This document shows positions 1 through 5,665 of a stretch of 5,665 nt of DNA, one piece after another. This DNA is from Treponema sp. (lineage in GTDB: Bacteria > Spirochaetota > Spirochaetia > Treponematales > Breznakiellaceae). The stretch covers positions 1 through 5,665 of the forward strand of contig JAITLF010000036.1 in the NCBI GenBank assembly GCA_031278025.1. The letters are read 5' to 3'. The notes under the pieces were generated by a model. That model was given only the letters and a program-made list of their open reading frames with translations. It was not told where the DNA came from and made no database searches. The translations under genes were made by a program, and so were the position numbers. Each line of letters begins with the position of its first letter. The first letter of the stretch is position 1.

Positions 1-20
1 GCGTATGGAAAATGATATAG

Positions 21-633
21 TCATAATTTATTTTTCCTATGGACAGAATAAAATACTATTATTGATAATGATAGTTGTATACATATTGCAAAAACACGTT
101 CAATTCCACTCACTAAGAATAAACATGAGGAAGTTGTTAATATTGCCGTTATTTGTGTATTTATTTGTTCCAATGCTCCCCCCTGTAATTTGCCGGTTAT
201 TGTTTCTATATTCCCGGCGTTGAGAATTATAGCGAATATCATTGCATTTATCATTGGCAGGCCGGCAAGTAATATTGCTTCCATTCCACCATGACCAATA
301 CCATACGACAGTCCGGTTCCGACTCCATTATATTTTTTCTTTAATATAGTGAAAGAAATAAAACAAGCAGTTTCTTCAAAAATACCAGCCTTGAAAATAC
401 CGTAAATGATATAGATTAGTGGTTTTTCTCTCAATGTGAATTTTGCAAATACAATTGAATGTATAGAGCTTTCCAATAGCAATACAAAAAGAATAAATCC
501 GGCAATTCCCATGATCGTTGGGATAATTTTGCGTTATATTTTTATAGAAAATGATAACCAGAACAACTGGAAGACCTATTGAAATGATTGCCGATATTGC
601 CATGTAAATAATTGAAAATACCGAAATCTGCAT
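21..633 (-). pseudogene. Broken YhfC-family intramembrane metalloprotease gene (frameshift and early stop)
   Basis: The first reading frame starts with ATG at 633 (AAGGG about 8 bases upstream) and encodes a first membrane segment of about 30 residues ending near VVLVIIFYK. The homologous reading then continues two frames off from about 525 to the TGA at 21-23. The downstream part (163 aa from the in-frame ATG at 512) shows several hydrophobic segments, an EE pair in GIFEET (residues 46-47 of that frame) and GIGHGGMEA (71-79, His74 and Glu78). These are features I associate with the YhfC family of membrane proteases, related to the CPBP/CAAX group; the physiological substrate is unknown. Adding one A to the minus-strand A5 run (539-543) and one to the A4 run (527-530) restores FYKKYNAKIIPTIMG. 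The total, about 204 codons, is shorter than the roughly 250 aa I recall for the family, and the six codons after the TGA (LYHFPY) still look family-like, so the stop may be premature. A working protein starting at 512 would lack the first membrane segment. Codon use is AT-rich, as in the GNAT neighbour. Confidence 0.72.
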
Positions 634-682
634 TTTATAACCCTTAAGTCATTTTGTTTCAATTCTTCATGTCAATAGTTTT

Positions 683-719
683 AATATTTTTTTAAAAATT
701 TCAGTCCCAATGTCGCATA
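683..719 (-). repeat. Copy A of a 37-38 base repeat, upstream of the YhfC-type gene
   Basis: On the minus strand this reads TATGCGACATTGGGACTGAAA and then an A/T-rich tail ending ATATT. Its first 21 bases match copy B (1503-1540) at 18 positions, and the tail is similar with one gap. It lies 49 bases upstream of the ATG at 633 and downstream of the GNAT stop. The first 16 or so bases also form the 3' arm of a hairpin with 734-749. Confidence 0.75.
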
Positions 720-749
720 ACGCTCTGACCGTGCGACGTTTGGACTGCT
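704..749 (-). other. Strong imperfect hairpin between the GNAT and YhfC-type genes, possible terminator
   Basis: On the minus strand, CAGTCCAAACGTCGCA (749-734) can pair with TGCGACATTGGGACTG (719-704). The 16-base arms have two mismatches and the loop is 14 bases (CGGTCAGAGCGTTA). The 3' arm is followed at once by AAATTTTT, so the structure could end GNAT transcription in a Rho-independent way. Its 3' arm lies inside the repeat shared with 1503-1540, which suggests it is part of a mobile or repetitive element rather than only a terminator. Confidence 0.6.
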
Positions 750-768
750 TTACATTTATTTGTATTTT

Positions 769-1380
769 TTATTCCTTGAATATTTGTGTATCTAATACTA
801 GTTTTTCTCTATATGGAAATATTTTTTCAAATGCTTCTAGTTCTTCTTTATTTATTTTATATATTTCGCCCTCAAAGAATTTCCCTTTTGTATTTCTCAA
901 GGAATTGGGAAACAATTCTAACGCCATTAAAGCCTCACTATAATTACCTTCCATATCGGTTATCCCATATTCTTTTGTATTTTTAAATCCAAATTTTTCA
1001 TAGTATTTTGGATTCCCATATATTATTATTGCATTAAAACCAAACCTTTTAGACTTTTTGATTGTATGCTCTATTAATTTCTTTCCGATGCCCTTTTTTT
1101 GATACATCGGCAATACGCTAACTGGACCAAACGTTAATACATCATATTCTTTAATTGTACTTATAATTTTTGATTTTACATATACAATATTACCGACAAT
1201 TTCATTATTATAACTTGCCACATAATCGAGTTCTCTAATAAATTCATTTGCGTTCCGCATATTATGTATTACCAAATGTTCGGCACATCCAGGTCTGTAC
1301 ACATTCCAAAATGCTTCTCTTGTTATATTTTCGACGATGCTATAGTCGCTTTCTTCTTCCAGCCTTAATTTAATGTCCAT
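769..1380 (-). CDS. GNAT-family N-acetyltransferase (YhbS-like)
   Basis: A 203-residue protein starting MDIKLRLEEESDY. It is predicted to be a cytoplasmic acetyl-CoA-dependent N-acetyltransferase; the acceptor is unknown. The GNAT fold is supported by FGPVSVLP (84-91, strand 4), the acetyl-CoA pyrophosphate-binding loop QKKGIGKKL (94-102, pattern Q/RxxGxG/A) and the C-terminal YGNPKYYEKFGF (121-132), typical of the YhbS-like branch (COG3153). About 70 residues follow the last core motif. I chose the ATG at 1380 because GAGGAGG (1389-1395) lies 8 bases upstream, the best ribosome site nearby, and because family proteins usually begin right at this segment. The frame stays open upstream to ATGs at 1458 and 1482, giving a 34-residue extension of unknown origin. 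The gene is AT-rich, unlike the xdh operon, and is flanked by two copies of a short repeat, suggesting acquisition. Drug modification is possible but unsupported. Confidence 0.88.
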   Translation of the reverse strand: MDIKLRLEEESDYSIVENITREAFWNVYRPGCAEHLVIHNMRNANEFIRELDYVASYNNEIVGNIVYVKSKIISTIKEYDVLTFGPVSVLPMYQKKGIGKKLIEHTIKKSKRFGFNAIIIYGNPKYYEKFGFKNTKEYGITDMEGNYSEALMALELFPNSLRNTKGKFFEGEIYKINKEELEAFEKIFPYREKLVLDTQIFKE

Positions 1381-1482
1381 TGTACGTTCCTCCTCAAATT
1401 CATGATCAAACCAATGTTCATAAGTATATTGTCCAAAATGTTTTCCACCAATTACCATAACTTTTTCTTCTGCACAGATCAT
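1381..1482 (-). other. In-frame 34-codon leader in front of the GNAT gene
   Basis: An open stretch beginning MICAEEKVMVIGGKHFGQYT and ending EEERT runs without a stop into the GNAT start. Its ATG at 1482 has GGAG only one base away (AAAAAAGGAGCATG), too close for normal initiation, and the inner ATG at 1458 has no clear ribosome site. It could be a true N-terminal extension, a short leader peptide fused by chance, or the remnant of another gene. I recognise no domain in it. Confidence 0.35.
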
Positions 1483-1502
1483 GCTCCTTTTTTATTTATG
1501 CC

Positions 1503-1540
1503 AATATCTTCTGAAATACTTTCAGCCCAAATATCGCATA
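1503..1540 (-). repeat. Copy B of the 37-38 base repeat, upstream of the GNAT gene
   Basis: On the minus strand it reads TATGCGATATTTGGGCTGAA and continues to a tail ending ATATT. It matches copy A (683-719) at 18 of its first 21 bases. It contains a short inner palindrome (TGAAA, GTA, TTTCA). A second arm, CAGACCCGATTGCGGC on the minus strand (1577-1562), loosely complements its first half, as in copy A, but across a longer loop of about 21 bases. It lies at the junction between GC-rich and AT-rich DNA. Confidence 0.75.
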
Positions 1541-1598
1541 CCATAGCTGTTTACGCGCAGAGCCGCAATCGGGTCTGACGGACCTAATGCCCCTAAAC

Positions 1599-1614
1599 TT
1601 CCGCCCTGCCGGAA
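1599..1614 (-). terminator. Weak hairpin just after xdhC
   Basis: On the minus strand, TTCCG and CGGAA form a 5-bp stem around a 6-base loop, starting 6 bases after the xdhC stop. It is followed by GTTTAGG rather than a proper T run, so if it ends the operon transcript it does so weakly or with help from Rho. No better terminator is seen before the repeat at 1503-1540. Confidence 0.3.
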
Positions 1615-1620
1615 CCCCCC

Positions 1621-2103
1621 TCAACCGCCGGATTCAGGCCGCTTCCGTACGGACTTCCGTACCGCCCTGAAAATGTTCTCGTATCCGGTACAGCGGCAAA
1701 GGTGGCCGGACAGAAGCCGCCGCAGTTCCCCATCGGAATGCTCCTTCCCTGAGTTGATGATCTCCTGGGCGCTCATGAGGAAGCCGGGCGTGCAGAATCC
1801 GCACTGAACCGCGCCTTCGTCGATGAACGCCTGCTGAATGGCGGCAAGTTCGCCGCCGGCACTGATGATCCCTTCCGTCGTGGTTATCTCCTTGCCGTCA
1901 GCCCAAACCGCGAGGTATATGCAGGAGTTGAAGCACTCCCCGTTGATGATCACGTTACACGCGCCGCATTCCCCCACTTCGCAGCCCTTCTTGACGCTGG
2001 TCAGGCGGTACTCGTTCCTGAGCATGTCCGTAAGGGAGGCCCGTACATCCACCGCGGTTTCCGTTTCCCTGCCGTTGATTTTGCAGCGTACTATCTGTGT
2101 CAT
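1621..2103 (-). CDS. xdhC: Xanthine dehydrogenase, iron-sulfur subunit (two [2Fe-2S] clusters)
   Basis: A 160-residue cytoplasmic electron-transfer subunit that passes electrons from the molybdenum centre to the FAD subunit. It matches E. coli XdhC (159 aa) in length and layout. The N-terminal plant-ferredoxin-like domain carries CEVGECGAC (Cys41, Cys46, Cys49) and Cys61 for one cluster. The C-terminal helical domain carries CGFC (Cys101, Cys104) and CRC (Cys136, Cys138) for the second. All eight ligands are present. The start at 2103 is chosen over the longer open frame to 2196 because GGGAGG (2110-2115) lies six bases upstream, the ATG overlaps the xdhB stop as ATGA (translational coupling), and the result fits the family length. 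The extra upstream residues would be xdhB sequence read in another frame. The short basic tail (RKSVRKR) is encoded by a near-exact 9-base direct repeat. This is not the cofactor-insertion chaperone also called XdhC in other bacteria. Confidence 0.96.
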   Translation of the reverse strand: MTQIVRCKINGRETETAVDVRASLTDMLRNEYRLTSVKKGCEVGECGACNVIINGECFNSCIYLAVWADGKEITTTEGIISAGGELAAIQQAFIDEGAVQCGFCTPGFLMSAQEIINSGKEHSDGELRRLLSGHLCRCTGYENIFRAVRKSVRKRPESGG

Positions 2104-2981
2104 AGCGAACCTCCCGCCCGTTTGATAGATTCCCCTATGGCGCGCTTCGCCAGTTCTTCCGCCAGGTGAAGGCGGAACTCCCGGCTGGCCCGCCAACTGG
2201 TCCGGGGGTTCACATCCCGTAGAACGGCACGGGCCGCCTCCGCAACGGACGCTGCGGAAACGGGCCTGCCGGCGGCGGCGGCTTCCGCGCCGCAGGCGCG
2301 CAGGGGAACGGGGCCGGCCACGCCGTAGGCAAGACGCAGCCGCTCAATCCGCGCCGCGTCCGCCGAAAGCCGCACGTTGGCGGAACACCCCAGCGTGGCG
2401 ATGTCCAGGGCTTCCCGCATGGCGTACTTGATATAACAGCCAAAACAGGTTTCGTAACTTTCCTTAGGGATACAAACCGCCGCCAGAATTTCGCCCGCGG
2501 CAAGGGATGTTTTTCCCGCGCCGGCATAATGTTCTTTTATGGGAACGCGCCGCGTTCCCCCAGGCCCCAGGTATTCCATCACCGCGTCCCAGGCCATGAG
2601 GGTAGAAGCGGTGTCGGCGGAAGTAACGCCGTTGCAGACATTGCCCCCGATAGTGGCGATATTGCGGAGCTGGGGGCCGCCCAGGGTGTCCGCCGCTTCC
2701 CCCAGGACGGAGAAGCGCGTTTGAATAATAGGGTCGGCGGTAATGTGGGACATGCTCGTCATGGCGCCTATGCGGATAGCGCCGTCCCCGTCCATGCGTA
2801 CGCCCCGCAGTTCATCAAGTTTCTGTATGCTCACCAGGGAACAGCCCGCCAGCTTTCCTTCCCGGATTTCGATCAACACATCGCTGCCGCCGGCAATGAT
2901 GCGGGCGCCGGGATGTTCGCCCAGTAATTCTACCGCATGGGCGGCGCTTTCCGCCTCGTATAACGCTTCTATATCATACAT
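2100..2981 (-). CDS. xdhB: Xanthine dehydrogenase, FAD-binding subunit
   Basis: A 293-residue flavoprotein subunit, almost the same length as E. coli XdhB (292 aa). It accepts electrons from the iron-sulfur subunit and is expected to reduce NAD+. The PCMH-type FAD fold is shown by IIAGGSDVLIEI (28-39) and LRNIATIGGNVCNG (105-118), both contacting FAD, and by YAMREALDIATLGCS (186-200). The C-terminal CO-dehydrogenase flavoprotein domain ends with SWRASREFRLHLAEEL, very like the E. coli sequence. The start at 2981 follows the xdhA stop by 12 bases. The likely ribosome site TGAGGT overlaps that stop, about 10 bases from the ATG, so translation probably depends on reading through xdhA. The last codons overlap xdhC by four bases. 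Codon use is GC-rich, as in its operon partners. Confidence 0.96.
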   Translation of the reverse strand: MYDIEALYEAESAAHAVELLGEHPGARIIAGGSDVLIEIREGKLAGCSLVSIQKLDELRGVRMDGDGAIRIGAMTSMSHITADPIIQTRFSVLGEAADTLGGPQLRNIATIGGNVCNGVTSADTASTLMAWDAVMEYLGPGGTRRVPIKEHYAGAGKTSLAAGEILAAVCIPKESYETCFGCYIKYAMREALDIATLGCSANVRLSADAARIERLRLAYGVAGPVPLRACGAEAAAAGRPVSAASVAEAARAVLRDVNPRTSWRASREFRLHLAEELAKRAIGESIKRAGGSL

Positions 2982-2993
2982 GGTATGCGAACC

Positions 2994-5282
2994 TCATAGT
3001 AAACCCGCCTTCCGGAATTCTTCAAAAAGCACATGAGGGGTCAGGGGTATCTTGTTAACCGCCACGCCGGTGGCATGCAGCACCGCGTTTCTGATAGCCG
3101 CCGCTCCCGGCACGGTCGGCGGCTCGCCCAGGGCTTTGGTTCCGTAGGCGCTGGTCGGTTCGGGATTCTCCACGAATTCCGCTTTAAGCCGGGGATGATC
3201 CAGTATCGTGGGCAGTTTGTAGTCCAGCAGGTTGCCGTTGAGGAGCTTTCCTGTTTTGGGATCGTAGAGAAGCTGCTCGAACATGCCGAACCCTATGGCC
3301 ATGCTCTGCCCCCCGTGAACCTGCCCTTCCGCAGCCAGGGGATTGATGAGCCTTCCGCAGTCATGGCAATTAATAAGGTCCAACAGCGTTATCTTTCCCA
3401 GCGGAATATCCACCTCAACCTCCGCAAAGGCGCAGCCTAAACTAAAGGCGTTGCTTTTTACCTGAGCGGTCGCTTCGGCGGTAAGATGTTCCGCGTGTTC
3501 CGTGTGGTAGAGGGTATCCAGCGCGAGTTCGCCAAGACTCACCAGGGATTTGTTCTTGCGGCGCCTGTTAATGATGCTCCCGTCCGATACATCCAGATTC
3601 CCAGGCGATATGCCGGTATACTCCGATGCGTACCGGAGTATCTTCTCTTTAAGCAGCAACGCCGCCTTGTGAACCGCCGCCCCGCCGACATAGGTCTGCC
3701 GCGAGCCGTACGCCCCCGTACCAAAGGGGGTAATGTCCGTGTCCTGGGTGCTTACCACATGGACATTCCGCCAGGGAACGCCCAAAGTTTCCGCCGCCAT
3801 CTGGGTATAAACCGTGTCCGCCCCCTGGCCTATTTCAGTTTCCCCCAACTGCACCTGTACGCTACCGTCCTGGTTCAGCGCCATGCGGCAGGAAGACACC
3901 TCGATGGAAATAGGCCATACCGCAGTGTTGTACCAGAACAGGGACAGCCCCACGCCCCGGCGCAGGGGGCCGCGCTGGTTCTGGTACCGTTCCCGTTTTT
4001 CATCCCACTTGATATACGCCTTGCCCTTTTCCACGCACTCGCGGAAGGAATCGAAGTAATTGATGTTTTTGGTGAAGGGATCGGTAAAACCCACCGGCAT
4101 TACATTGAGAAACCTGAATTGTATGGGGTCCAGGTTGAGCTTCCGGGCTATGTCTTCCATGTGGGACTCCACCGCAAACACCGCCTGGGGGGTCCCGTAC
4201 CCCCGCATGGCCCCCGCCGCCGCAGTATTGGTGTGTACCGTATAAATATCAACCTTCCGGGCCTTCTCGTCCCGGTAGAGCTGGCGGAACACATTCGTGC
4301 CTTTGGCGGCTATGCCGTGGCCGTGGGAACCGTACGCCCCCTGGTTGGAATAGGCGGTGTAGCTCCGGGCCACCAGGCGGCCATTGGGCCGCACCCAGGT
4401 TTTAAGGCGGATTTTTTCGCCGTGCCTGACACGGGTACCGGCAAACACCTCTTCCCGTGAAAGCTCCAGCTTGACCAGCCTGCCCCCGGCCAGGGTAGTC
4501 ATATAGGCATTAAGGGGTTCGTAGAGGCTGTCCTGTTTGTTGCCGAACCCGCCGCCCACGCAGGGCTTTATGATCCGCACCCTGCCCCAGGGGATGCCCA
4601 GGGCCTGGCCCACGATGCGGCGAATGATGTGGGGTATCTGGGTAGACGCCACAACGACGATGCGCCCCTGTTCCATATAGGCGAAGGACACCGCCGGCTC
4701 AATATGACAATGCTGAACGATAGGCGTTTCAAACTCACCCTCGAAAGAGAGGAGCCCCTCTTCTTTTATGGCATCCTCGAAGCTGCCGTCCTCCACCGAG
4801 GTATGCTTCAGGATGTTGTTTGGACATTCCTCGTGCAGCAGGGGCGCGCCCTCTTTCATGGCGTCTTCCGGGGTAAGGACCACCGGGTATTCCTCATATT
4901 CAACCGCCATAGCCCTGAGCGCACGGGAAGCGGCCACCTCGTCCTCGGCGATAACCGCGGCAATATCGTCGCCGTAAAGCCTGACCCGCCGGTTGAGCAG
5001 CCGCCGGTCCATAGGGTCCCAGTGAGCGGGATCGGTGGACCAGGGGTGGCCCGCGGTGGGGAACGGAAAGTCCGGCACATCGAAGCAGGTGATGATCTTC
5101 ACCACCCCTTTCATTTTTTCCGCCTCCGCCGAATCAATCTTTTTTACCCATCCGTTGGCAATGGTGGAATGGAGTATTTTCCCTATCAGCGCGTCCCGCC
5201 CGGTTAAATCGTCGGTGTACTTTGCCCTTCCGGTTACTTTTTCCCACGCATCGACCCGCGGTATGCTTTGTCCTACGCTCAT
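2994..5282 (-). CDS. xdhA: Xanthine dehydrogenase, molybdopterin-binding catalytic subunit
   Basis: A 762-residue catalytic subunit, the counterpart of E. coli XdhA (752 aa), which hydroxylates hypoxanthine or xanthine at a molybdenum-molybdopterin centre during purine breakdown. The N-terminal aldehyde oxidase/XDH a/b hammerhead domain begins IPRVDAWEKVTGRAKYTDDL (7-26) and runs to about 135. The large molybdopterin domain follows. Visible active-site features are Gln215 in STQIPH, GGGFGNKQ (243-250), Arg360 in AMRGYGTPQ (substrate contact), GQGADT (485-490) around the cofactor, and the catalytic base Glu720 in GEPP. At position 250, where mammalian xanthine oxidase has a substrate-binding Glu, there is Gln; as I recall E. 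coli XdhA has the same, so this marks the subfamily rather than a defect. The start at 5282 has AAAGGG five bases upstream and matches the family N-terminus. No signal peptide is present, so it is cytoplasmic. It is the first gene of the operon, 12 bases before xdhB. A selenium-dependent hydroxylase acting on a related purine cannot be ruled out. Confidence 0.96.
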   Translation of the reverse strand: MSVGQSIPRVDAWEKVTGRAKYTDDLTGRDALIGKILHSTIANGWVKKIDSAEAEKMKGVVKIITCFDVPDFPFPTAGHPWSTDPAHWDPMDRRLLNRRVRLYGDDIAAVIAEDEVAASRALRAMAVEYEEYPVVLTPEDAMKEGAPLLHEECPNNILKHTSVEDGSFEDAIKEEGLLSFEGEFETPIVQHCHIEPAVSFAYMEQGRIVVVASTQIPHIIRRIVGQALGIPWGRVRIIKPCVGGGFGNKQDSLYEPLNAYMTTLAGGRLVKLELSREEVFAGTRVRHGEKIRLKTWVRPNGRLVARSYTAYSNQGAYGSHGHGIAAKGTNVFRQLYRDEKARKVDIYTVHTNTAAAGAMRGYGTPQAVFAVESHMEDIARKLNLDPIQFRFLNVMPVGFTDPFTKNINYFDSFRECVEKGKAYIKWDEKRERYQNQRGPLRRGVGLSLFWYNTAVWPISIEVSSCRMALNQDGSVQVQLGETEIGQGADTVYTQMAAETLGVPWRNVHVVSTQDTDITPFGTGAYGSRQTYVGGAAVHKAALLLKEKILRYASEYTGISPGNLDVSDGSIINRRRKNKSLVSLGELALDTLYHTEHAEHLTAEATAQVKSNAFSLGCAFAEVEVDIPLGKITLLDLINCHDCGRLINPLAAEGQVHGGQSMAIGFGMFEQLLYDPKTGKLLNGNLLDYKLPTILDHPRLKAEFVENPEPTSAYGTKALGEPPTVPGAAAIRNAVLHATGVAVNKIPLTPHVLFEEFRKAGLL

Positions 5283-5287
5283 GGCAT

Positions 5288-5293
5288 CCCTTT
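5288..5293 (-). promoter_or_regulatory. Ribosome binding site of xdhA, with an overlapping two-codon frame
   Basis: AAAGGG lies five bases before the xdhA ATG. The intervening bases contain another ATG (5287-5285), giving ATG-CCA-TGA, whose stop overlaps the real start as ATGA. The first ATG touches the ribosome site directly, so initiation there should be poor and the start at 5282 is preferred. Confidence 0.65.
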
Positions 5294-5306
5294 ATTTGTA
5301 TACCCC

Positions 5307-5335
5307 AGTGTACTGCCGCATTTTTGTTCGGTCAA
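5307..5335 (-). promoter_or_regulatory. Sigma-70-type promoter of the xdhABC operon
   Basis: On the minus strand, TTGACC (5335-5330, five of six to consensus) is separated by exactly 17 bases from TACACT (5312-5307, four of six). Transcription would start near 5300, leaving an untranslated leader of under 20 bases before xdhA. Its position directly before the first gene and the ideal spacing make it the likely operon promoter. Confidence 0.72.
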
Positions 5336-5345
5336 GAAAATTGCC

Positions 5346-5374
5346 GTTAAAAGCAGCGCGGCGGCATTTTTAAC
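5346..5374. repeat. Inverted repeat upstream of the xdh promoter
   Basis: GTTAAAA (5346-5352) and TTTTAAC (5368-5374) form perfect 7-base arms around a GC-rich 15-base centre. The near arm starts 11 bases upstream of the -35 box, in the usual place for an activator site or UP-like AT element. It overlaps the first unit of the tandem repeat. No regulator gene is present in the window. Confidence 0.5.
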
Positions 5375-5394
5375 CGGGGGCATTTTTAAGCGGG
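5363..5394. repeat. Two-unit 16-base direct tandem repeat upstream of xdhA
   Basis: GGCATTTTTAACCGGG (5363-5378) is followed directly by GGCATTTTTAAGCGGG (5379-5394), with 15 of 16 bases identical. On the minus strand this puts two TTAAAAATGCC motifs upstream of the xdh -35 box. It may be a paired regulator site or simple local duplication; the 16-base period is not a whole number of helical turns. Confidence 0.7.
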
Positions 5395-5665
5395 ATGAGG
5401 GGCCCCAAAGGGCCGCCTGGCATTCCCGCCGCGGCGGCAGCGTCAGCGGCGGCGGGGCGCGGGGCGTTCAGAGAGCGGCGCGCGATCAAAAAAACCGGGT
5501 TTGCGGGCGCGGGAAAAGGGTCCGGCAACGCCCAGGTCCGCGATCTGGAACGAGCGGGCTGCCCGCCGCCGGAGGTTCCCCGGAAGGTTCCCCCCGGGCG
5601 CCTTCGGGAACAGGTTACCGCCCCCGTCCGGTATCCTGGCAACCGTTCCTTGATGGCCGGAACAG
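5395..5665. other. GC-rich stretch upstream of the xdh operon with small palindromes and no supported gene
   Basis: This part is very GC-rich and holds a perfect small hairpin (GGCCC, CAAA, GGGCC at 5401-5414) and a 12-base palindrome CCGCCGCGGCGG (5426-5437). One minus-strand frame is open from the right edge (5664) to a TGA at 5443-5445, about 73 codons without a start in the window, and could be the tail of a neighbouring gene. Such open frames are common by chance in GC-rich DNA and I recognise no domain in it, so it is not called as a gene. Confidence 0.5.

Noticed and set aside
670..675. TTGACA as a -35 box for the YhfC-type gene
   Set aside because: It is a perfect hexamer on the minus strand, but no reasonable -10 box lies 16-18 bases downstream (AATGAC, ATGACT, TGACTT).
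704..749. Canonical integron attC site
   Set aside because: The arms resemble R/L core boxes (GTCCAAAC paired with ATTGGGAC), but the GTT needed for integrase cleavage is missing on the gene-sense strand and the total length of 46 bases is short. It was kept only as a hypothesis in the findings.
2104..2196. Longer xdhC starting at 2196
   Set aside because: The extra 31 residues are xdhB sequence read in another frame, and the start at 2103 has a strong ribosome site and gives the family length.
3486..4460. Long plus-strand open frame (324 codons) opposite xdhA
   Set aside because: It lies wholly inside xdhA on the other strand; GC-rich codon bias produces such antisense frames. It shows no domain and no ribosome site.
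5370..5642. 90-codon minus-strand frame upstream of xdhA starting with TTG
   Set aside because: Its product is a low-complexity run of Pro, Ala, Gly and Arg without a domain, it starts with a rare codon, and it runs through the small palindromes and into the tandem repeat.
1..5665. tRNA, rRNA, CRISPR array, transposase or toxin-antitoxin genes
   Set aside because: No cloverleaf, regularly spaced repeats, transposase motifs or paired small genes were seen on either strand.

Overview
The window has two halves of visibly different base composition. From about 1545 to the right end the DNA is GC-rich and carries a compact three-gene operon on the minus strand. From position 1 to about 1545 it is AT-rich and carries two unrelated minus-strand genes, one of them broken. 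All supported genes read right to left. The host cannot be fixed from this sequence. An anaerobic or facultative gut-type bacterium, such as a GC-rich spirochaete (Treponema-like) or a Firmicute, is an inference from the mix of molybdenum-dependent purine breakdown and AT-rich accessory genes.

Right half (about 1600-5335): a sigma-70-type promoter (-35 at 5330-5335, -10 at 5307-5312) drives xdhA, xdhB and xdhC, the three subunits of an E. coli-type xanthine dehydrogenase. They are the molybdopterin catalytic subunit (762 aa), the FAD subunit (293 aa) and the double [2Fe-2S] subunit (160 aa). The genes are 12 bases apart (A-B) and overlap by 4 bases (B-C). Together they give a complete electron path: purine to molybdenum centre, to two iron-sulfur clusters, to FAD, to NAD+. 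A 16-base direct tandem repeat and an AT-centred inverted repeat lie just upstream of the -35 box and are candidate control sites. Further upstream (5395-5665) is very GC-rich DNA with small palindromes and no gene I can support.

Left half (1-1545): a GNAT-family N-acetyltransferase gene (best start 1380) and, downstream, a YhfC-type intramembrane metalloprotease gene. The second gene is broken by a frameshift near 527-543, which two lost A residues in short A runs would explain, and by an in-frame TGA at 21-23. The same 37-38 base sequence lies immediately upstream of each of these genes (683-719 and 1503-1540). Each copy is the inner half of a hairpin-like pair of arms with a different loop, and the right copy sits on the composition boundary. 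This layout (orphan AT-rich genes, one repeat per gene, hairpin arms with a variable loop) resembles a mobile cassette array, although the canonical integron core site could not be confirmed. It is the most interesting unexplained structure here.
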